Below are positions 52,178 to 61,483 of a stretch of DNA of 64,000 bases, one piece after another. The translations under genes were made by a program, and so were the position numbers. This stretch comes from Rhodopseudomonas telluris (lineage in GTDB: Bacteria; Pseudomonadota; Alphaproteobacteria; Rhizobiales; Xanthobacteraceae): contig NZ_JBHLWM010000005.1 of assembly GCF_042432815.1 (NCBI RefSeq), positions 124,001 through 188,000 of the forward strand, written 5' to 3'. The notes under the pieces were generated by a model. It made no database searches, was not told the DNA's origin, and saw only the letters and a list, made by a program, of their open reading frames with translations. The stretch's first letter is position 1; each line of letters opens with the position of its first letter.

Positions 52178-52313
52178 ACCGCCCCAACCGGGATCCCGCA
52201 TCTGCGATGCACCGCTACGCGCTGCATCTTCGTGCGGGACACGGGTGCGAGGTGCCGTGCCCCGGACAAGCCGCGGTACGTAGTACCGCGGCGCAGATCC
52301 GGGGCCCCGGTTT
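52178..52313. repeat. Composite repeat (A then B) upstream of the GIY-YIG gene
   Basis: Block A (52178-52245) runs from CACCGCCC to GGGACACGGG; block B (52255-52313) runs from CCGTGCCCCGG to GGCCCCGGTTT. B contains the perfect hairpin CCGCGGTAC-GTA-GTACCGCGG. The same blocks recur in the opposite order on the other side of the GIY-YIG gene. Confidence 0.85.
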
Positions 52314-52405
52314 CTAAATACTTCTCAAGATAACGACACGCTGACTACACGTTTCGTGTTGCGTCGTGGAGCAAAGCCGCGCATGATCGCGCCGGGGACG
52401 AGGCG

Positions 52406-52687
52406 ATGCCCTACTACGTCTACATCCTGGCCAGCCGATATCGCGGCACGCTGTATACCGGCGTGACCAACGATCTGCCGCGCCGCATCGGTGAACACAA
52501 AGCAGGCGCGGCCGAGGGGTTCACGAAGACCTACAAGGTCACCACGCTGGTCTATGTCGAAGAACACGCGTCCATTCTCGAAGCCCGCGCGCGCGAACAC
52601 ATCCTGAAACGCTGGCGCCGCGACTGGAAGTTCGCGCTGATCGAGAAACTCAACGCGTCCTGGCGCGATCTCGCGAACGACCTTTGA
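52406..52687 (+). CDS. GIY-YIG nuclease-domain protein
   Basis: 93 residues, the whole being a GIY-YIG domain of the UPF0213/YhbQ-like type: YYVYILASRYRGTLYTGVTN has the paired YVY and YTG motifs, with Arg in LPRRIGEHKAG and the conserved Glu in ILEARAREHILKRW. It lies on the plus strand between GTA gp3 and gp2 and is flanked closely by two copies of a composite repeat. Whether it acts on those repeats is unknown. Confidence 0.88.
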   Translation: MPYYVYILASRYRGTLYTGVTNDLPRRIGEHKAGAAEGFTKTYKVTTLVYVEEHASILEARAREHILKRWRRDWKFALIEKLNASWRDLANDL

Positions 52688-52689
52688 CC

Positions 52690-52823
52690 CCGTGCCCCGG
52701 ACAAGCTGCGGCACGCAGTGCCGCGGCGCAGATCCGGGGCCCCGGTTTACTCATCCACCGCCAAACCGGGGTCCCGCATCTGCGATGCACCGCTTCGCGC
52801 TGCATCTTCGTGCGGGACACGGG
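52690..52823. repeat. Composite repeat (B then A) downstream of the GIY-YIG gene
   Basis: Block B (52690-52748) precedes block A (52756-52823), the reverse of the order on the left side; each block keeps the same orientation. The B hairpin is GCGGCAC-GCA-GTGCCGC; compared with the left copy both sides of the stem have changed together, so pairing is conserved. Confidence 0.85.
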
Positions 52824-52837
52824 AAGAGAACTCGTTT

Positions 52838-54211
52838 TTACAACAACCTGATCCGCGGCTCCGCCGCCTTCGGCTGCAGCGCCAAGGCGTGGATGGCCCA
52901 GACCAGCGCGTCGAGGCGGTCTGGGGAGCGGCCGTTCGACAGGCCGCTGAGGCCGAAGTCGCACATCTCGTCTTCCAGCGCCGGGAAGCAGCCGACGTGC
53001 TTGACGCGGTCCTGCTCGTACAGCGCCGCGACCGGCTCGGCGCGCAGCCATTTGCCGCGCAGCGCGCGCACCGGCCGCACCGGCACGCCGGCGTCGATTT
53101 CGTTGATCACGCTGCGCACCATGTCGCCGCCCTGGTTGACCTCGACCACCAGCACGTCGGCGCACAGCCGGCGCCACAGCGCGATCGCTTTGCTCGCCCA
53201 CAGCGTCGGCGTCGCCGCCGCGACGCTGTCGTCGGCCAGCACATAAACGAGGCCGCTGTCCGCGATGCCGGCGGCGACGATGCCGCAGCAATCCGCGCGC
53301 TTGGTCGCCGAGGCCGGCGGATCGACCGCGACGACGATGCGCGTCAGCGGCGGCGCCTCGGCGACGCGGCAGCTTTCGATCAGCGCGCGCGACCACAGCG
53401 CGTCGGGCCGCTCCTCGACCAGTTCGCCGTCGATCTCCTGGCGGCCGAGCCGCGTGCCGGCGTAGCGGGTCATCACCGCGTCGAGAAAGGTCGGCGCGAG
53501 GTTGAAGGCGTTCGCCTGCGTCGGCGCGCGCGTCGTCACCGCGGCCGGATCGGCCAGCAGGCGCTTGATGAAGGAGGTCGGCCGCGGCGTCGTGGTGATC
53601 AGCTGGCGCGGCTGCGCGCCGAGGCGCAGGCCGAATTGCAGCATGTCGAACGCGGCCTCCGCGTAGCGCCACTTCGCCATCTCGTCGGACCACGCGCAGG
53701 AAAACTGCGGGCCGCGCAGGCTTTCCGGGTCGTCGGCCGAGAACGCCTGCGCCACCGCGCCGTTGCTCCATTCCAGCCGCTTGCGCGAGGGCTGCCATTG
53801 CGGCCGCTGATCGGGCGGATGCACCGCGAGCAGGCCGGAGACGCCCTCGATCATCACTTCGCGCACGTCGTGCTCGGTCTCGCCGACCAGCGCGATGCGC
53901 GCCACCGGCTCGCTTGCGAACGGCGGCAGGCCGAGCGCCTGGCAGCGGATCCATTCGGCGCCGCCGCGCGTCTTGCCGGCGCCGCGGCCGCCGATCATCA
54001 GCCAGGTCAGCCACGGCCTGCCGTTCGGCGCCAGCTCCGGCGGCCGCTGGTGATCGTGCGCGAACACGTCCCATTGCGCGTCGAGAAATGCGAGCTCCGC
54101 CTCACTCATCCCCTGCAGCAGGTAGTCCCGCTGCGCCTTCGACCATCTGGTCCAGTCGTCGCGAAAGCGCCCGCCTGAGCTCATCGAGATCTCGGGGAAT
54201 GGCATCGTCAT
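52838..54211 (-). CDS. GTA gp2: terminase large subunit
   Basis: 457 residues. The ATPase domain has Walker A GGRGAGKT (74-81) and the adjacent RIALVGETEHDVREVMIEG; a second motif block is GPQFSCAWSDEMAKW (Walker B-like). The C-terminal nuclease domain carries VVAVDPPAS, VEVNQGGDMV and RLDALVWA acidic residues. It packages DNA head-full-wise into particles. An ATG nine codons downstream is possible. It overlaps gp1 by 110 bases. Confidence 0.94.
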   Translation of the reverse strand: MTMPFPEISMSSGGRFRDDWTRWSKAQRDYLLQGMSEAELAFLDAQWDVFAHDHQRPPELAPNGRPWLTWLMIGGRGAGKTRGGAEWIRCQALGLPPFASEPVARIALVGETEHDVREVMIEGVSGLLAVHPPDQRPQWQPSRKRLEWSNGAVAQAFSADDPESLRGPQFSCAWSDEMAKWRYAEAAFDMLQFGLRLGAQPRQLITTTPRPTSFIKRLLADPAAVTTRAPTQANAFNLAPTFLDAVMTRYAGTRLGRQEIDGELVEERPDALWSRALIESCRVAEAPPLTRIVVAVDPPASATKRADCCGIVAAGIADSGLVYVLADDSVAAATPTLWASKAIALWRRLCADVLVVEVNQGGDMVRSVINEIDAGVPVRPVRALRGKWLRAEPVAALYEQDRVKHVGCFPALEDEMCDFGLSGLSNGRSPDRLDALVWAIHALALQPKAAEPRIRLL

Positions 54212-55094
54212 CGCGTGCCCTCTTGCGATCCTCGTCGCTGCGCAGCTTGCGTAGTTCGGCCAGCGTCCGCGCCAGCGATGCGAGCGTGCGGGCGCGGCGC
54301 TCGGCCTCGCTGCGCTGCGCCTGCTTCAGATGATGACCGCCGACGATCACGGCGATCTGGGTGATCTCGCGCTCGACCGCGCGGCTGACGTTGTCGATCA
54401 GCGGCACGCCGCTTTCAGGCGGCGGATCGTCCAGCCTGTCGACTGCGGTCCGCGTCACGCCGCTCGGCCCGCGCCGGCGCGGCGCATCGGTCGCGTCATC
54501 GGGGTCGGCAACCTCCGTGACCTCGGCTTCCGCCTCGACGACGACGGTCGCGTCGGCCTCGGCGTCTCGCGACGGCTCCGGCGACGCGCTCGATTCGTTC
54601 GGCATCGTCGGCGCTGTGTCGGTCGCGTCCTCGGCCGACGCTTTCGTGCGAGTCGCTTTTGCCCGCGCCCGCTTGTTGGTTGCCATCGTGCGGGACGTCG
54701 ACGGCTTGGATTGCGATGACTTCGACGATGATGACTTCGGTCGTGATGACTTCGCTCGTGATGGCTTGGTCGCGGACGGATCGGAGGCGGCGCGCTTCGA
54801 CGCGGAGATCCTGGGCACGACTTTCGCGGCGCCGTGTCCGATCGTCCGCTTGGCTGTCTTCTTCGCCGCAGCTGCCTTGCCGGAGTCGTCTTCGGCCTTC
54901 GTCCTGCGGCGCAGGAGGCGCGCCGCGCGTTCGCACCCATCCGCGTCGGACGGATCGGTACGGATCGTTTTGTCGATCGGCTTGGAGCATGCCGCCAGCG
55001 TCGCATCCCGCGCGGCAACAGCGCCGGTCCTGGCACGGGAGGGCGATCGGGCGGTCGTCCTGGTGGCCGGCGACCGTGAACGAGTGCTGGGCAT
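54102..55094 (-). CDS. GTA gp1-like terminase small subunit with long low-complexity N-terminus
   Basis: 330 residues as drawn. Residues 1 to about 215 are Lys/Ser/Arg- and Ala-rich low complexity (e.g. SRPKSSSSKSSQSKPS). The last 110 residues carry a compact domain (PLIDNVSRAVEREITQIAVI, then HLKQAQRSEAERRARTLASL) like the short gp1-type DNA-recognition subunit. A start further inside, for instance at MATNKRARAK, cannot be excluded. The end overlaps gp2 by 110 bases. Confidence 0.65.
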   Translation of the reverse strand: MPSTRSRSPATRTTARSPSRARTGAVAARDATLAACSKPIDKTIRTDPSDADGCERAARLLRRRTKAEDDSGKAAAAKKTAKRTIGHGAAKVVPRISASKRAASDPSATKPSRAKSSRPKSSSSKSSQSKPSTSRTMATNKRARAKATRTKASAEDATDTAPTMPNESSASPEPSRDAEADATVVVEAEAEVTEVADPDDATDAPRRRGPSGVTRTAVDRLDDPPPESGVPLIDNVSRAVEREITQIAVIVGGHHLKQAQRSEAERRARTLASLARTLAELRKLRSDEDRKRARDDDAIPRDLDELRRALSRRLDQMVEGAAGLPAAGDE

Positions 55095-55207
55095 GAGATG
55101 CTTCCGTGCGCGGCGCGCTGGCATCGGCGCGGCCTGAAAACACAAGGCCCCGCGTCGCGCGTGTCGCGCAACGCAGGGCCCCTGTCGAAGGACGTTCGGG
55201 CGGTGTG

Positions 55208-56887
55208 TTAGCCGGCCGCGATCCGCGCGGCCTCGGCGGCGGCGCGCTGCATGCTGCTCGACATTTCGCTGGTCACCGTGCTCTGCTCCTCGACGGCCGC
55301 GGCGGTCGAGGTGACGTACTCGCTGACCTCGTTGATCGCCTGCTTGATGGCGTTCAGCGCGCCGGCGACGTCGCCCGAGATGATGTTGAGGCTGCTGATC
55401 TCCTCGCCGATCTTGTCGGTGGCCTGCTTGGCCTGGTTGGCGAGGTTCTTGACCTCGGCGGCCACCACCGCGAAACCGCGACCGGCCTCGCCGGCGCGGG
55501 CCGACTCGATGGTGGCGTTCAGCGCCAGCAGATTGATCTGGCCGGTGATGTTGTTGATCAGCTCGACGATCCCGCTCATCGATTGCGCCGCGCTGTTAAG
55601 GCGTTGCGCCTGCGCGTCGGCGTTGGCGACGCGCTCCACGGCACCGGATGCGGTCTGCCGCGACTTGGTCATGGTTTCCGAGATCTCACGCACCGATGTG
55701 TTGAGCTCTTCGGCGCCTGCCGCGACCGTCTCCATCATGCCGCGCACCTGCTCGTTGCCGATGCGGGCCAGCACCTGTTTGGTCACGTCGGTGGCGAACT
55801 TCACCACCTTGAACGGCCGGCCGTTCAGGTCGAGAATCGGATTGTAGGACGCCTGGATGTAGACCTCGCGGCCTCCCTTGGCGATCCGCTTGTATTCGGC
55901 CGCCTGATACTCGCCGCGGTTCAGCGCCGCCCAGAAGTTGCGATAGGACGAACCGTCGCGCTCAGCCGGGTCGACGAACATGCTGTGATGCTTGTTGCGG
56001 ATTTCGGCCATCGTGTAGCCGAACGTGTGCAGGAAATTGTCGTTCGCCATCAGGACGTGCCCGTCCATGTCGAACTCGATCACCGCCTGCGATTTTCGGA
56101 TGGCCTCGATCTGGCCGGCCATGTCGGCGTTTTTCAGCTTCTGATCGGTGATGTCGGTGGCGAACTTCACCACCTTGGCGGGCTTGCCCTTGTCGTCGAA
56201 GATCGGATTGTACGAGGCCTGCAGCCAGATCTCGCGGCCGCCCTTGCCGATCCGCTTGTATTCGGCCGCCTGATATTCGCCACGGTTCAGCGCCGCCCAG
56301 AATTCCCGATAGGCCGGGCTGTCGCGCATCGCCGGCTCGACGAACAGGCTGTGGTGCTTGCCCTGGATTTCGTCCAGCGAGTAGCCGATCGTCTTCAGAA
56401 AATTCTCGTTCGCGGTCCGGACCGTGCCGTCCATGTTGAACTCGATCACGGCCTGTGAGCGGTTCGCGGCCGCCACCTGACCGGCGAAATCCACGTTCTG
56501 CAACCGGATGGCGGCGTCGGCCCATTCGACCGCGACGCCGGCCCGGCTCCCATCGGGATTATTGAGCGGCGTGGCCACCAGGTCGAACACCCGGGGCCCG
56601 ATCTTGATCGTGGCGCGATGCACCGAGCTGAGGTGCTTCAGCATGTTCCGCTGATGGCTCGGGTTCTTGTGGAAGCCGTCGATATTGGTGCCGATCAGCG
56701 TATCGACGTTGAAGTTCGGCAATTCCTTGCGCAGGTCGCTCTCGGCGTCGCGCAGCAGCGCGGTAACTGCGTCGTTCATGTAGACGATGTCGAGGTCCGC
56801 GTCGGACACCATGATGTTGGCGCGAACCGCCTGGGCGGCCATCAGCGTCAGGGGAACAGCTTTGTTCTTTGATTTACGCCCGAACAT
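55208..56887 (-). CDS. Soluble methyl-accepting chemotaxis protein with PAS domains
   Basis: 559 residues and no transmembrane helix. An N-terminal PAS-like region (about 15-130) is followed by two PAS domains at about 140-255 and 262-375 that are close repeats of each other (FWAALNRGEYQAAEYKRI in both). The MCP signalling domain follows with the conserved hairpin tip NLLALNATIESARAGEAGRG. It would relay an internal redox or ligand signal to CheA/CheW. Confidence 0.92.
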   Translation of the reverse strand: MFGRKSKNKAVPLTLMAAQAVRANIMVSDADLDIVYMNDAVTALLRDAESDLRKELPNFNVDTLIGTNIDGFHKNPSHQRNMLKHLSSVHRATIKIGPRVFDLVATPLNNPDGSRAGVAVEWADAAIRLQNVDFAGQVAAANRSQAVIEFNMDGTVRTANENFLKTIGYSLDEIQGKHHSLFVEPAMRDSPAYREFWAALNRGEYQAAEYKRIGKGGREIWLQASYNPIFDDKGKPAKVVKFATDITDQKLKNADMAGQIEAIRKSQAVIEFDMDGHVLMANDNFLHTFGYTMAEIRNKHHSMFVDPAERDGSSYRNFWAALNRGEYQAAEYKRIAKGGREVYIQASYNPILDLNGRPFKVVKFATDVTKQVLARIGNEQVRGMMETVAAGAEELNTSVREISETMTKSRQTASGAVERVANADAQAQRLNSAAQSMSGIVELINNITGQINLLALNATIESARAGEAGRGFAVVAAEVKNLANQAKQATDKIGEEISSLNIISGDVAGALNAIKQAINEVSEYVTSTAAAVEEQSTVTSEMSSSMQRAAAEAARIAAG

Positions 56888-57096
56888 GGCGTCTCCTCGC
56901 TCAATGCACGCGCCCGTGCCGATAATGAGATTGGTTGTCTTTTTGAGCGGGAAGTTCGAACAATCAATTAAGCATGCGCCCGGTAGAACTACTAAAGTGG
57001 TAGTTCGACCTCGGGCACATACTCAACACGGCTTGCGACAAAGCTGCTTCTGCACACCTTCGCCGAAGCCGGCGTTTCACTCGTCGCGTTGCCCGT

Positions 57097-57246
57097 CTAC
57101 CTGAACCAGACGAACCAGATCACGCCAAGAATCAGAATGGCCAGGCCGGTGCTGGCCATCAGCAGCGCCAGCACGGACGGCCCGCGCTCGGCCTGCCTCA
57201 CATCGGTCGCGCTTTCGACGACGCGGCTCGGATCTTTCGGAATCAT
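57097..57246 (-). CDS. Small single-pass membrane protein
   Basis: 49 residues. The ATG at 57246 has GGAGGG upstream. A polar N-terminus (KDPSRVVESATDVRQAERGP) precedes one helix (VLALLMASTGLAILILGVIW). No family recognised. Confidence 0.6.
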   Translation of the reverse strand: MIPKDPSRVVESATDVRQAERGPSVLALLMASTGLAILILGVIWFVWFR

Positions 57247-57555
57247 GTCTGCCCTCCCTCTGATCACGATGCCCGAGGGCACCCTCCCAGCGGCCAACGC
57301 AGAGGCGCTCGCGATGTTCCGGTATTAACGGGTGGGCTCGGCCGCGCAGATCGGCACGTCACGCGCGCCGCGATCGACGCGTCTCGGCGTTCCCGAGACC
57401 CAAGTGTGGAGCATGCCCGGACACTACTGCGGCAGCGTCACGCTGTCAAGGATTTTTTTCCTGCAAACAGTTCGCCGCAGGCCGCGATGATCGCGTCCGC
57501 GCCTTGCCACAGGTTTGCCGCAAGACTTGCGGGCGCTGCCGGAACGATCTCGCAA
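57247..57555. other. Intergenic, no gene recognised
   Basis: About 310 bases between two minus-strand small genes. It must hold the promoter of the 57097 gene. A short T-run (57450-57457) occurs, but I see no convincing RNA gene or repeat. Confidence 0.4.
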
Positions 57556-57693
57556 TCAGCCGAGCAGCAGGAGCAGCAGGAGTCCGATCACCGGAGTCAG
57601 CGTCAGCGCGACCGCCGCCATCACCAAGCCAGCCACGATATCGCGCCCGGTCAGCCAGCCGAACAAATTCGGATGGACGTCGGTCTGTTGCAT
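57556..57693 (-). CDS. Very small membrane protein
   Basis: 45 residues, read by eye: a short polar start (MQQTDVHPNLFGWLTGRD) and one or two hydrophobic segments (IVAGLVMAAVALTLTPVIGL, then a Leu run). GGCGGGGG lies upstream of the ATG. The composition and the SD make it credible, but no homologue is known to me. Confidence 0.5.
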   Translation of the reverse strand: MQQTDVHPNLFGWLTGRDIVAGLVMAAVALTLTPVIGLLLLLLLG

Positions 57694-57848
57694 GATGCCC
57701 CCGCCTGTTTGCTCTGTGCGGAGGCATTGATAGTTACCGTCTCTGAAGATTCGCGTTGCCGATTCCGACGAATTTGCGGACGGCCGCAGGACGTTGCTTA
57801 ACCATCCGCGCCGCGCAAAGTCGATGCGAGCTGCGCCGCAGCGAGCGA

Positions 57849-58016
57849 CTACGGCAGAGCGTTGTTCACCGCGGTGTAGCTGGTGTTGAGCTTCTCGCCG
57901 ATCGCGTTGACGGCGGTCACGATCACCAGCGCTATGCCGGCGGCGATCAGCGCGTATTCGATCGCGGTGGCGCCGTTGTTATCTGAAATGAACTTAAAAA
58001 TCAGGCGTCGCACCAT
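57849..58016 (-). CDS. Flp/Fap-type pilin
   Basis: 55 residues with the class IVb prepilin pattern: basic leader, GATAIEYALIAAG cleavage/hydrophobic core with Glu at +5, then a short C-terminal part (IGEKLNTSYTAVNNAL). Such pilins build tight-adherence pili; the assembly genes (cpa/tad) are not in the window, so it is an isolated copy. Confidence 0.88.
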   Translation of the reverse strand: MVRRLIFKFISDNNGATAIEYALIAAGIALVIVTAVNAIGEKLNTSYTAVNNALP

Positions 58017-58138
58017 CGTCTCCTGGATTGTGACGTCACAGCCCATAACGGCTTCTGCCGCGGTCGGCAGAAACTACCCGCCGAGTGGTTACCGGAGCGT
58101 TGAGACGGTTTCAGATTCGGAACCGAAGTGAATCGAAG

Positions 58139-59551
58139 TCAGCCGGCGCCGGCGACACCGAACGGATCGGGCTGAACCGGCGCGAGGCCGGCGCTGGGCA
58201 TCGTCAGCACGCTGCGGCGATCGACGACGGCGTTATGGAATTGATCGAGCACGAGGTTGAACGGCGCCAGATCATCGACCGCGCCGTCGTCGTACAAGTC
58301 CAGCATGTTGCGGACGATATGATCGATCTCGTGCTGGATCGCGTCGAGCTGGTCGAGCGACTCGGCCTTGCGCGCCTTGGCGACCAGACCCAGCGCGTGA
58401 TCGCGCATCCGCGTGCCCACCGCGCGCTCGTCGCGGGTGACGTAGGAGCGAAACCATGCACCGGCCGAACCAAGGCCGGACAGCAGAACGATCAGTCCCC
58501 AGATGTAATCGCTGTTGCGCTCCATGAAGGTGCGCTCAGTGCCGTCGATGAAAGCGGCCGCGCCGCGATGCGCCGGCAGCGCCGCCGCCTTGTCGGTGTC
58601 CGGCGCCTCGATCTTGCCGGCGATCGGCAGCTCGCGCGAAAGCTGCTGCCGTGCCGAGAAGATCTGACGGGTGAGCTGCGTGATCGTGACGCTCGACAGC
58701 GCGTGCTTGGCGATGATCAGGTGATTGACGCTGACGGTGTCGACCTTGTCGTCCGGCCGCGCCGGCGAGGTCGAGAAGATGCTGCCGGGGATCTCTTCGG
58801 AATCGTAGATCGGATACTTCTTGGCGATCGCGTCGCCGACATCGATCGGCAGGAAGCGCGGCTCGCCGCGCGCCTTCGCGGTCGCGGCGATCGCCTCCAC
58901 GGTCGTCTTGCTATCGAGCGGTCCGACCGCGAGATAAGCGGACAGCGACTCGTCGCGCGCCATCTCGGCGATCTGGCTGGTCGAGAACTGCTCGGTCTGC
59001 ACCTTGTCGGGCGCGACGCCGGACTCGGTCAGGATGACGTGAAGCAGCTTGACGTTCGCCGGCGTGCGTCCGATCACGCCGACCTTGCGACCGGCGAGAT
59101 CGGCGATGGTCTTCACCGTGCCGCCCTTCCGACTCTTGGCCGGCACCGCCCACAACGTCACGACATTCTTGCGCAGGATTGCGACCGCCTCGGCGTCGCT
59201 CGGCAGATCGAGATCGCCGCGCGTCACCGCGAGATCGGCCTGCCCCTTGTTCCACGCAGCGAGGCTCGGCGACGCGCCATCGGTGACCACCGGCGTCAGT
59301 CGCACCGAGCTGTGATCGCGCGCGAAGGTCTGCGCCAGCGCCTGGACCAGCTTGAGATCATCGCTGCCGGGAGGGCCGACCGCGATCCGCAACGTCACCG
59401 GTCGTAGCTCGTAGAACAGCACGCCGAGCGTTCCGAAGACGAGCACGAGCACGGTCACCACCGTCGCGAGCATCAGCCGGGCGCGATTGCGCCGCCGCCG
59501 CTTGCGCAGGGAGTCGCTGCTGCCGCCGTCGTTGCTACTCGGTGTCGTCAT
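58139..59551 (-). CDS. TAXI-family TRAP-type solute-binding protein, membrane-anchored
   Basis: 470 residues. An N-terminal helix (LMLATVVTVLVLVFGTLGVL) is followed by a periplasmic TAXI-like binding domain (RIAVGPPGSDDLKLVQALAQ, DLAVTRGDLDLPSDAEAVAI, LAGRKVGVIGRTPANVKLL) and a second membrane helix (YIWGLIVLLSGLGSAGAWF) with a helical C-terminal domain. No TRAP permease is adjacent, so it may act as a sensor or with a distant permease. Confidence 0.82.
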   Translation of the reverse strand: MTTPSSNDGGSSDSLRKRRRRNRARLMLATVVTVLVLVFGTLGVLFYELRPVTLRIAVGPPGSDDLKLVQALAQTFARDHSSVRLTPVVTDGASPSLAAWNKGQADLAVTRGDLDLPSDAEAVAILRKNVVTLWAVPAKSRKGGTVKTIADLAGRKVGVIGRTPANVKLLHVILTESGVAPDKVQTEQFSTSQIAEMARDESLSAYLAVGPLDSKTTVEAIAATAKARGEPRFLPIDVGDAIAKKYPIYDSEEIPGSIFSTSPARPDDKVDTVSVNHLIIAKHALSSVTITQLTRQIFSARQQLSRELPIAGKIEAPDTDKAAALPAHRGAAAFIDGTERTFMERNSDYIWGLIVLLSGLGSAGAWFRSYVTRDERAVGTRMRDHALGLVAKARKAESLDQLDAIQHEIDHIVRNMLDLYDDGAVDDLAPFNLVLDQFHNAVVDRRSVLTMPSAGLAPVQPDPFGVAGAG

Positions 59552-59692
59552 CTGCGCGCGATCCGAACCATCCCAGCGCCATGCGCCGCCCCGCGGGCGG
59601 ATTTGCGGCAGACTACTCCGTTTTCCGGCGATGGCGCAGGAATTCCGTGCGGCAGGCTTAACTGGAGGTCGCGGGAGCGCTTGCCGCCGCCC

Positions 59693-61288
59693 CTACTCCG
59701 CCATCTCCAGCGGCGGCGGATCGCTCTGCTCGGGGCCTGCGAGCTTGCGCTCTTCCATGATGGCGACACAGGTGGCCGAGCCCGCGAGCATCACCGCGGC
59801 CGCGGCGAACACCCAACGGAACGCCGCCACCATGTCGGCCGATGCCACCGTGCCGATCGCATGGCGATGCTCGGTGCCGCCCAGCTGCAATTCGCCGCCG
59901 AATGCGATCATCAGCACGGCCGTGAAAGCTGCCACGGTGAACGACGCCATCAGCGCCCGGAAGAAGTTCATCGCGCCCGTCGCCGTGCCGATCTGCGGCC
60001 GCGCCACCGCGTTCTGGATCGACACCACCGTCACCGGGAACACCGTGCCGAGCCCGATCGAGAACAGCGACAGCATGGCGAGGAACAACCACAGCGGCAG
60101 CGGCGTCAGAACGGCGATGGCCGCCGCCATCAGCGCGGAGAACGAGGTGCCGATGATCGCGATCCGCTTGTAGCGCTCGACCTTCACCATCGCGCGTCCG
60201 GTGAACGCGGCGCCGAGCACCGAGACGGCCGCGATCGGGATCAGCGCCAGGCCCGACTGGCTCGCGGTGAGGTGATACACGGCCTCGTAATACAGCGGCA
60301 TGTGCACGGTCAGGCCGATCATCGCCCCCATCGCGAAGCCACCTGCCGCCATCGCCCAGGGCACCACCGTGCCGCTCATCAGCTGCAGCGGCAGGAACGG
60401 CTCCGGCGCCCGCAGCGCGTGCCAGATGAAGCTGCTCGCCAGCAGCACGGCGGCGCCGGCCAGCGCCAGGATGGTCGGCGACAGCCAGGCGAAGCGCGTG
60501 CCGCCCCAGGTCAGCATCAGCATCACCGCCATCGCCGACGCCATCAGCAGCACGCCGCCGAGCCAGTCGACCTTGCGGCGGCGGTGATACACCGGAATCT
60601 TCGCCATCTTCGGCAGCAGCAGCGCCAGCGCGCCGATCGCCAGCGGCAGGTTGATCCAGAAGATCATCGACCAGTGCAGATGCTCGGCGAAGGCGCCGCC
60701 GAGGATCGGGCCGCCGATGCCGGCCGAGACCCACACGCCGGAGAAGTACGCCTGATACTGGCCCCGCTCGCGCGGCGTCACCACGTCGGAGATCACCGTC
60801 TGCACGATCGGCATGATGCCGCCGCCGCCGAGCCCCTGCAGCGCGCGCCCCAGGATCAACACCAGCAGGCTCGGCGCCAGCGCACACATCACTGAACCGG
60901 CGATGAACAGGCTGAGCGAGGCGATGATGGTGGCGCGCCGGCCGTAGATATCCGCGAGACTGCCGAACACCGGCGCCACCGCGGTCGAGGACAACAGATA
61001 AGCGGTGATCACCCACGACAGGTTCTCGACGTCGCCGAACTGGCGGCCGATCGTCGGCAGCGCGGTGGCGACGATGGTCTGGTCGAGCGCGGCGAGGAAC
61101 ATCGCCAGCAGCAGGCTCAACAGGATCGCGCGGACTTCGCCCTGTGCCAGCGGGCTTGCAGGCGCCAACGGCGGCGCCTCGCCGAAGTCGATCACCTCGG
61201 TCGGGATATGCGAGAGTTCCGCCGCCGCTTCATCCGACAGGAGATGCCGGCTCACCGGCTCACGGCTTTGGGGCTCGGGCATGCTCAT
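59693..61288 (-). CDS. MFS multidrug efflux transporter, DHA2 (EmrB/QacA) family
   Basis: 531 residues with about 14 membrane helices. Motifs of the DHA2 family are visible: LDQTIVATALPTIGRQFG (motif D1), FGSLADIYGRRATII (motif A) and LVLILGRALQGLGGGGIMPI (motif B region). A polar N-terminal extension of about 50 residues is unusual in length. It probably exports hydrophobic drugs or dyes by proton antiport; no regulator or membrane fusion partner is adjacent. Confidence 0.92.
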   Translation of the reverse strand: MSMPEPQSREPVSRHLLSDEAAAELSHIPTEVIDFGEAPPLAPASPLAQGEVRAILLSLLLAMFLAALDQTIVATALPTIGRQFGDVENLSWVITAYLLSSTAVAPVFGSLADIYGRRATIIASLSLFIAGSVMCALAPSLLVLILGRALQGLGGGGIMPIVQTVISDVVTPRERGQYQAYFSGVWVSAGIGGPILGGAFAEHLHWSMIFWINLPLAIGALALLLPKMAKIPVYHRRRKVDWLGGVLLMASAMAVMLMLTWGGTRFAWLSPTILALAGAAVLLASSFIWHALRAPEPFLPLQLMSGTVVPWAMAAGGFAMGAMIGLTVHMPLYYEAVYHLTASQSGLALIPIAAVSVLGAAFTGRAMVKVERYKRIAIIGTSFSALMAAAIAVLTPLPLWLFLAMLSLFSIGLGTVFPVTVVSIQNAVARPQIGTATGAMNFFRALMASFTVAAFTAVLMIAFGGELQLGGTEHRHAIGTVASADMVAAFRWVFAAAAVMLAGSATCVAIMEERKLAGPEQSDPPPLEMAE

Positions 61289-61483
61289 GCGGGCGCGGAA
61301 TCTCGTCGGCGGGAGGTTGAGGGGAAATCACTGCTTCATTCGTATCCCAACGAACGTCGCACAGGCAGTCATCGCCGCGCATGGGTGGCTCGCGCCGGTC
61401 GCGGGCGCCTCGGCCGCCTCAAATAGCATCGTTCCGCACTGCGGAAATGCCGAAGCGAAAGTCATCGCCGGCCGGGAGGCCGC

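Larger units (their letters stand above)
21698..55094 (-). mobile_element. Gene transfer agent (RcGTA-type) structural cluster with cargo insertions
   Basis: Read on the minus strand from 55094, the order small terminase, large terminase, portal, prohead protease, capsid, gp6, gp7, gp8, gp9, gp10, gp10.1, gp11, gp12, gp13, gp14, gp15 matches the Rhodobacter capsulatus GTA. A DUF2793 tail protein, GH19 endolysin and 3TM GTA holin are attached at the end. No integrase, repressor, replication gene or attachment site is present, which distinguishes it from an active prophage. The backbone genes have ordinary host-like composition. Non-GTA genes are inserted at six or more joints. Confidence 0.85.

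Noticed and set aside
52178..52823. Repeats as terminal inverted repeats of an insertion sequence
   Set aside because: The blocks are in the same orientation on both sides and only their order is swapped; the enclosed gene is a GIY-YIG protein, not a transposase.
21698..55094. Interpretation as an ordinary inducible prophage
   Set aside because: No integrase, repressor, replication or attachment site is seen, and the gene order is that of the Rhodobacter GTA including gp10/gp10.1, the NlpC peptidase and the TIM-barrel protein.
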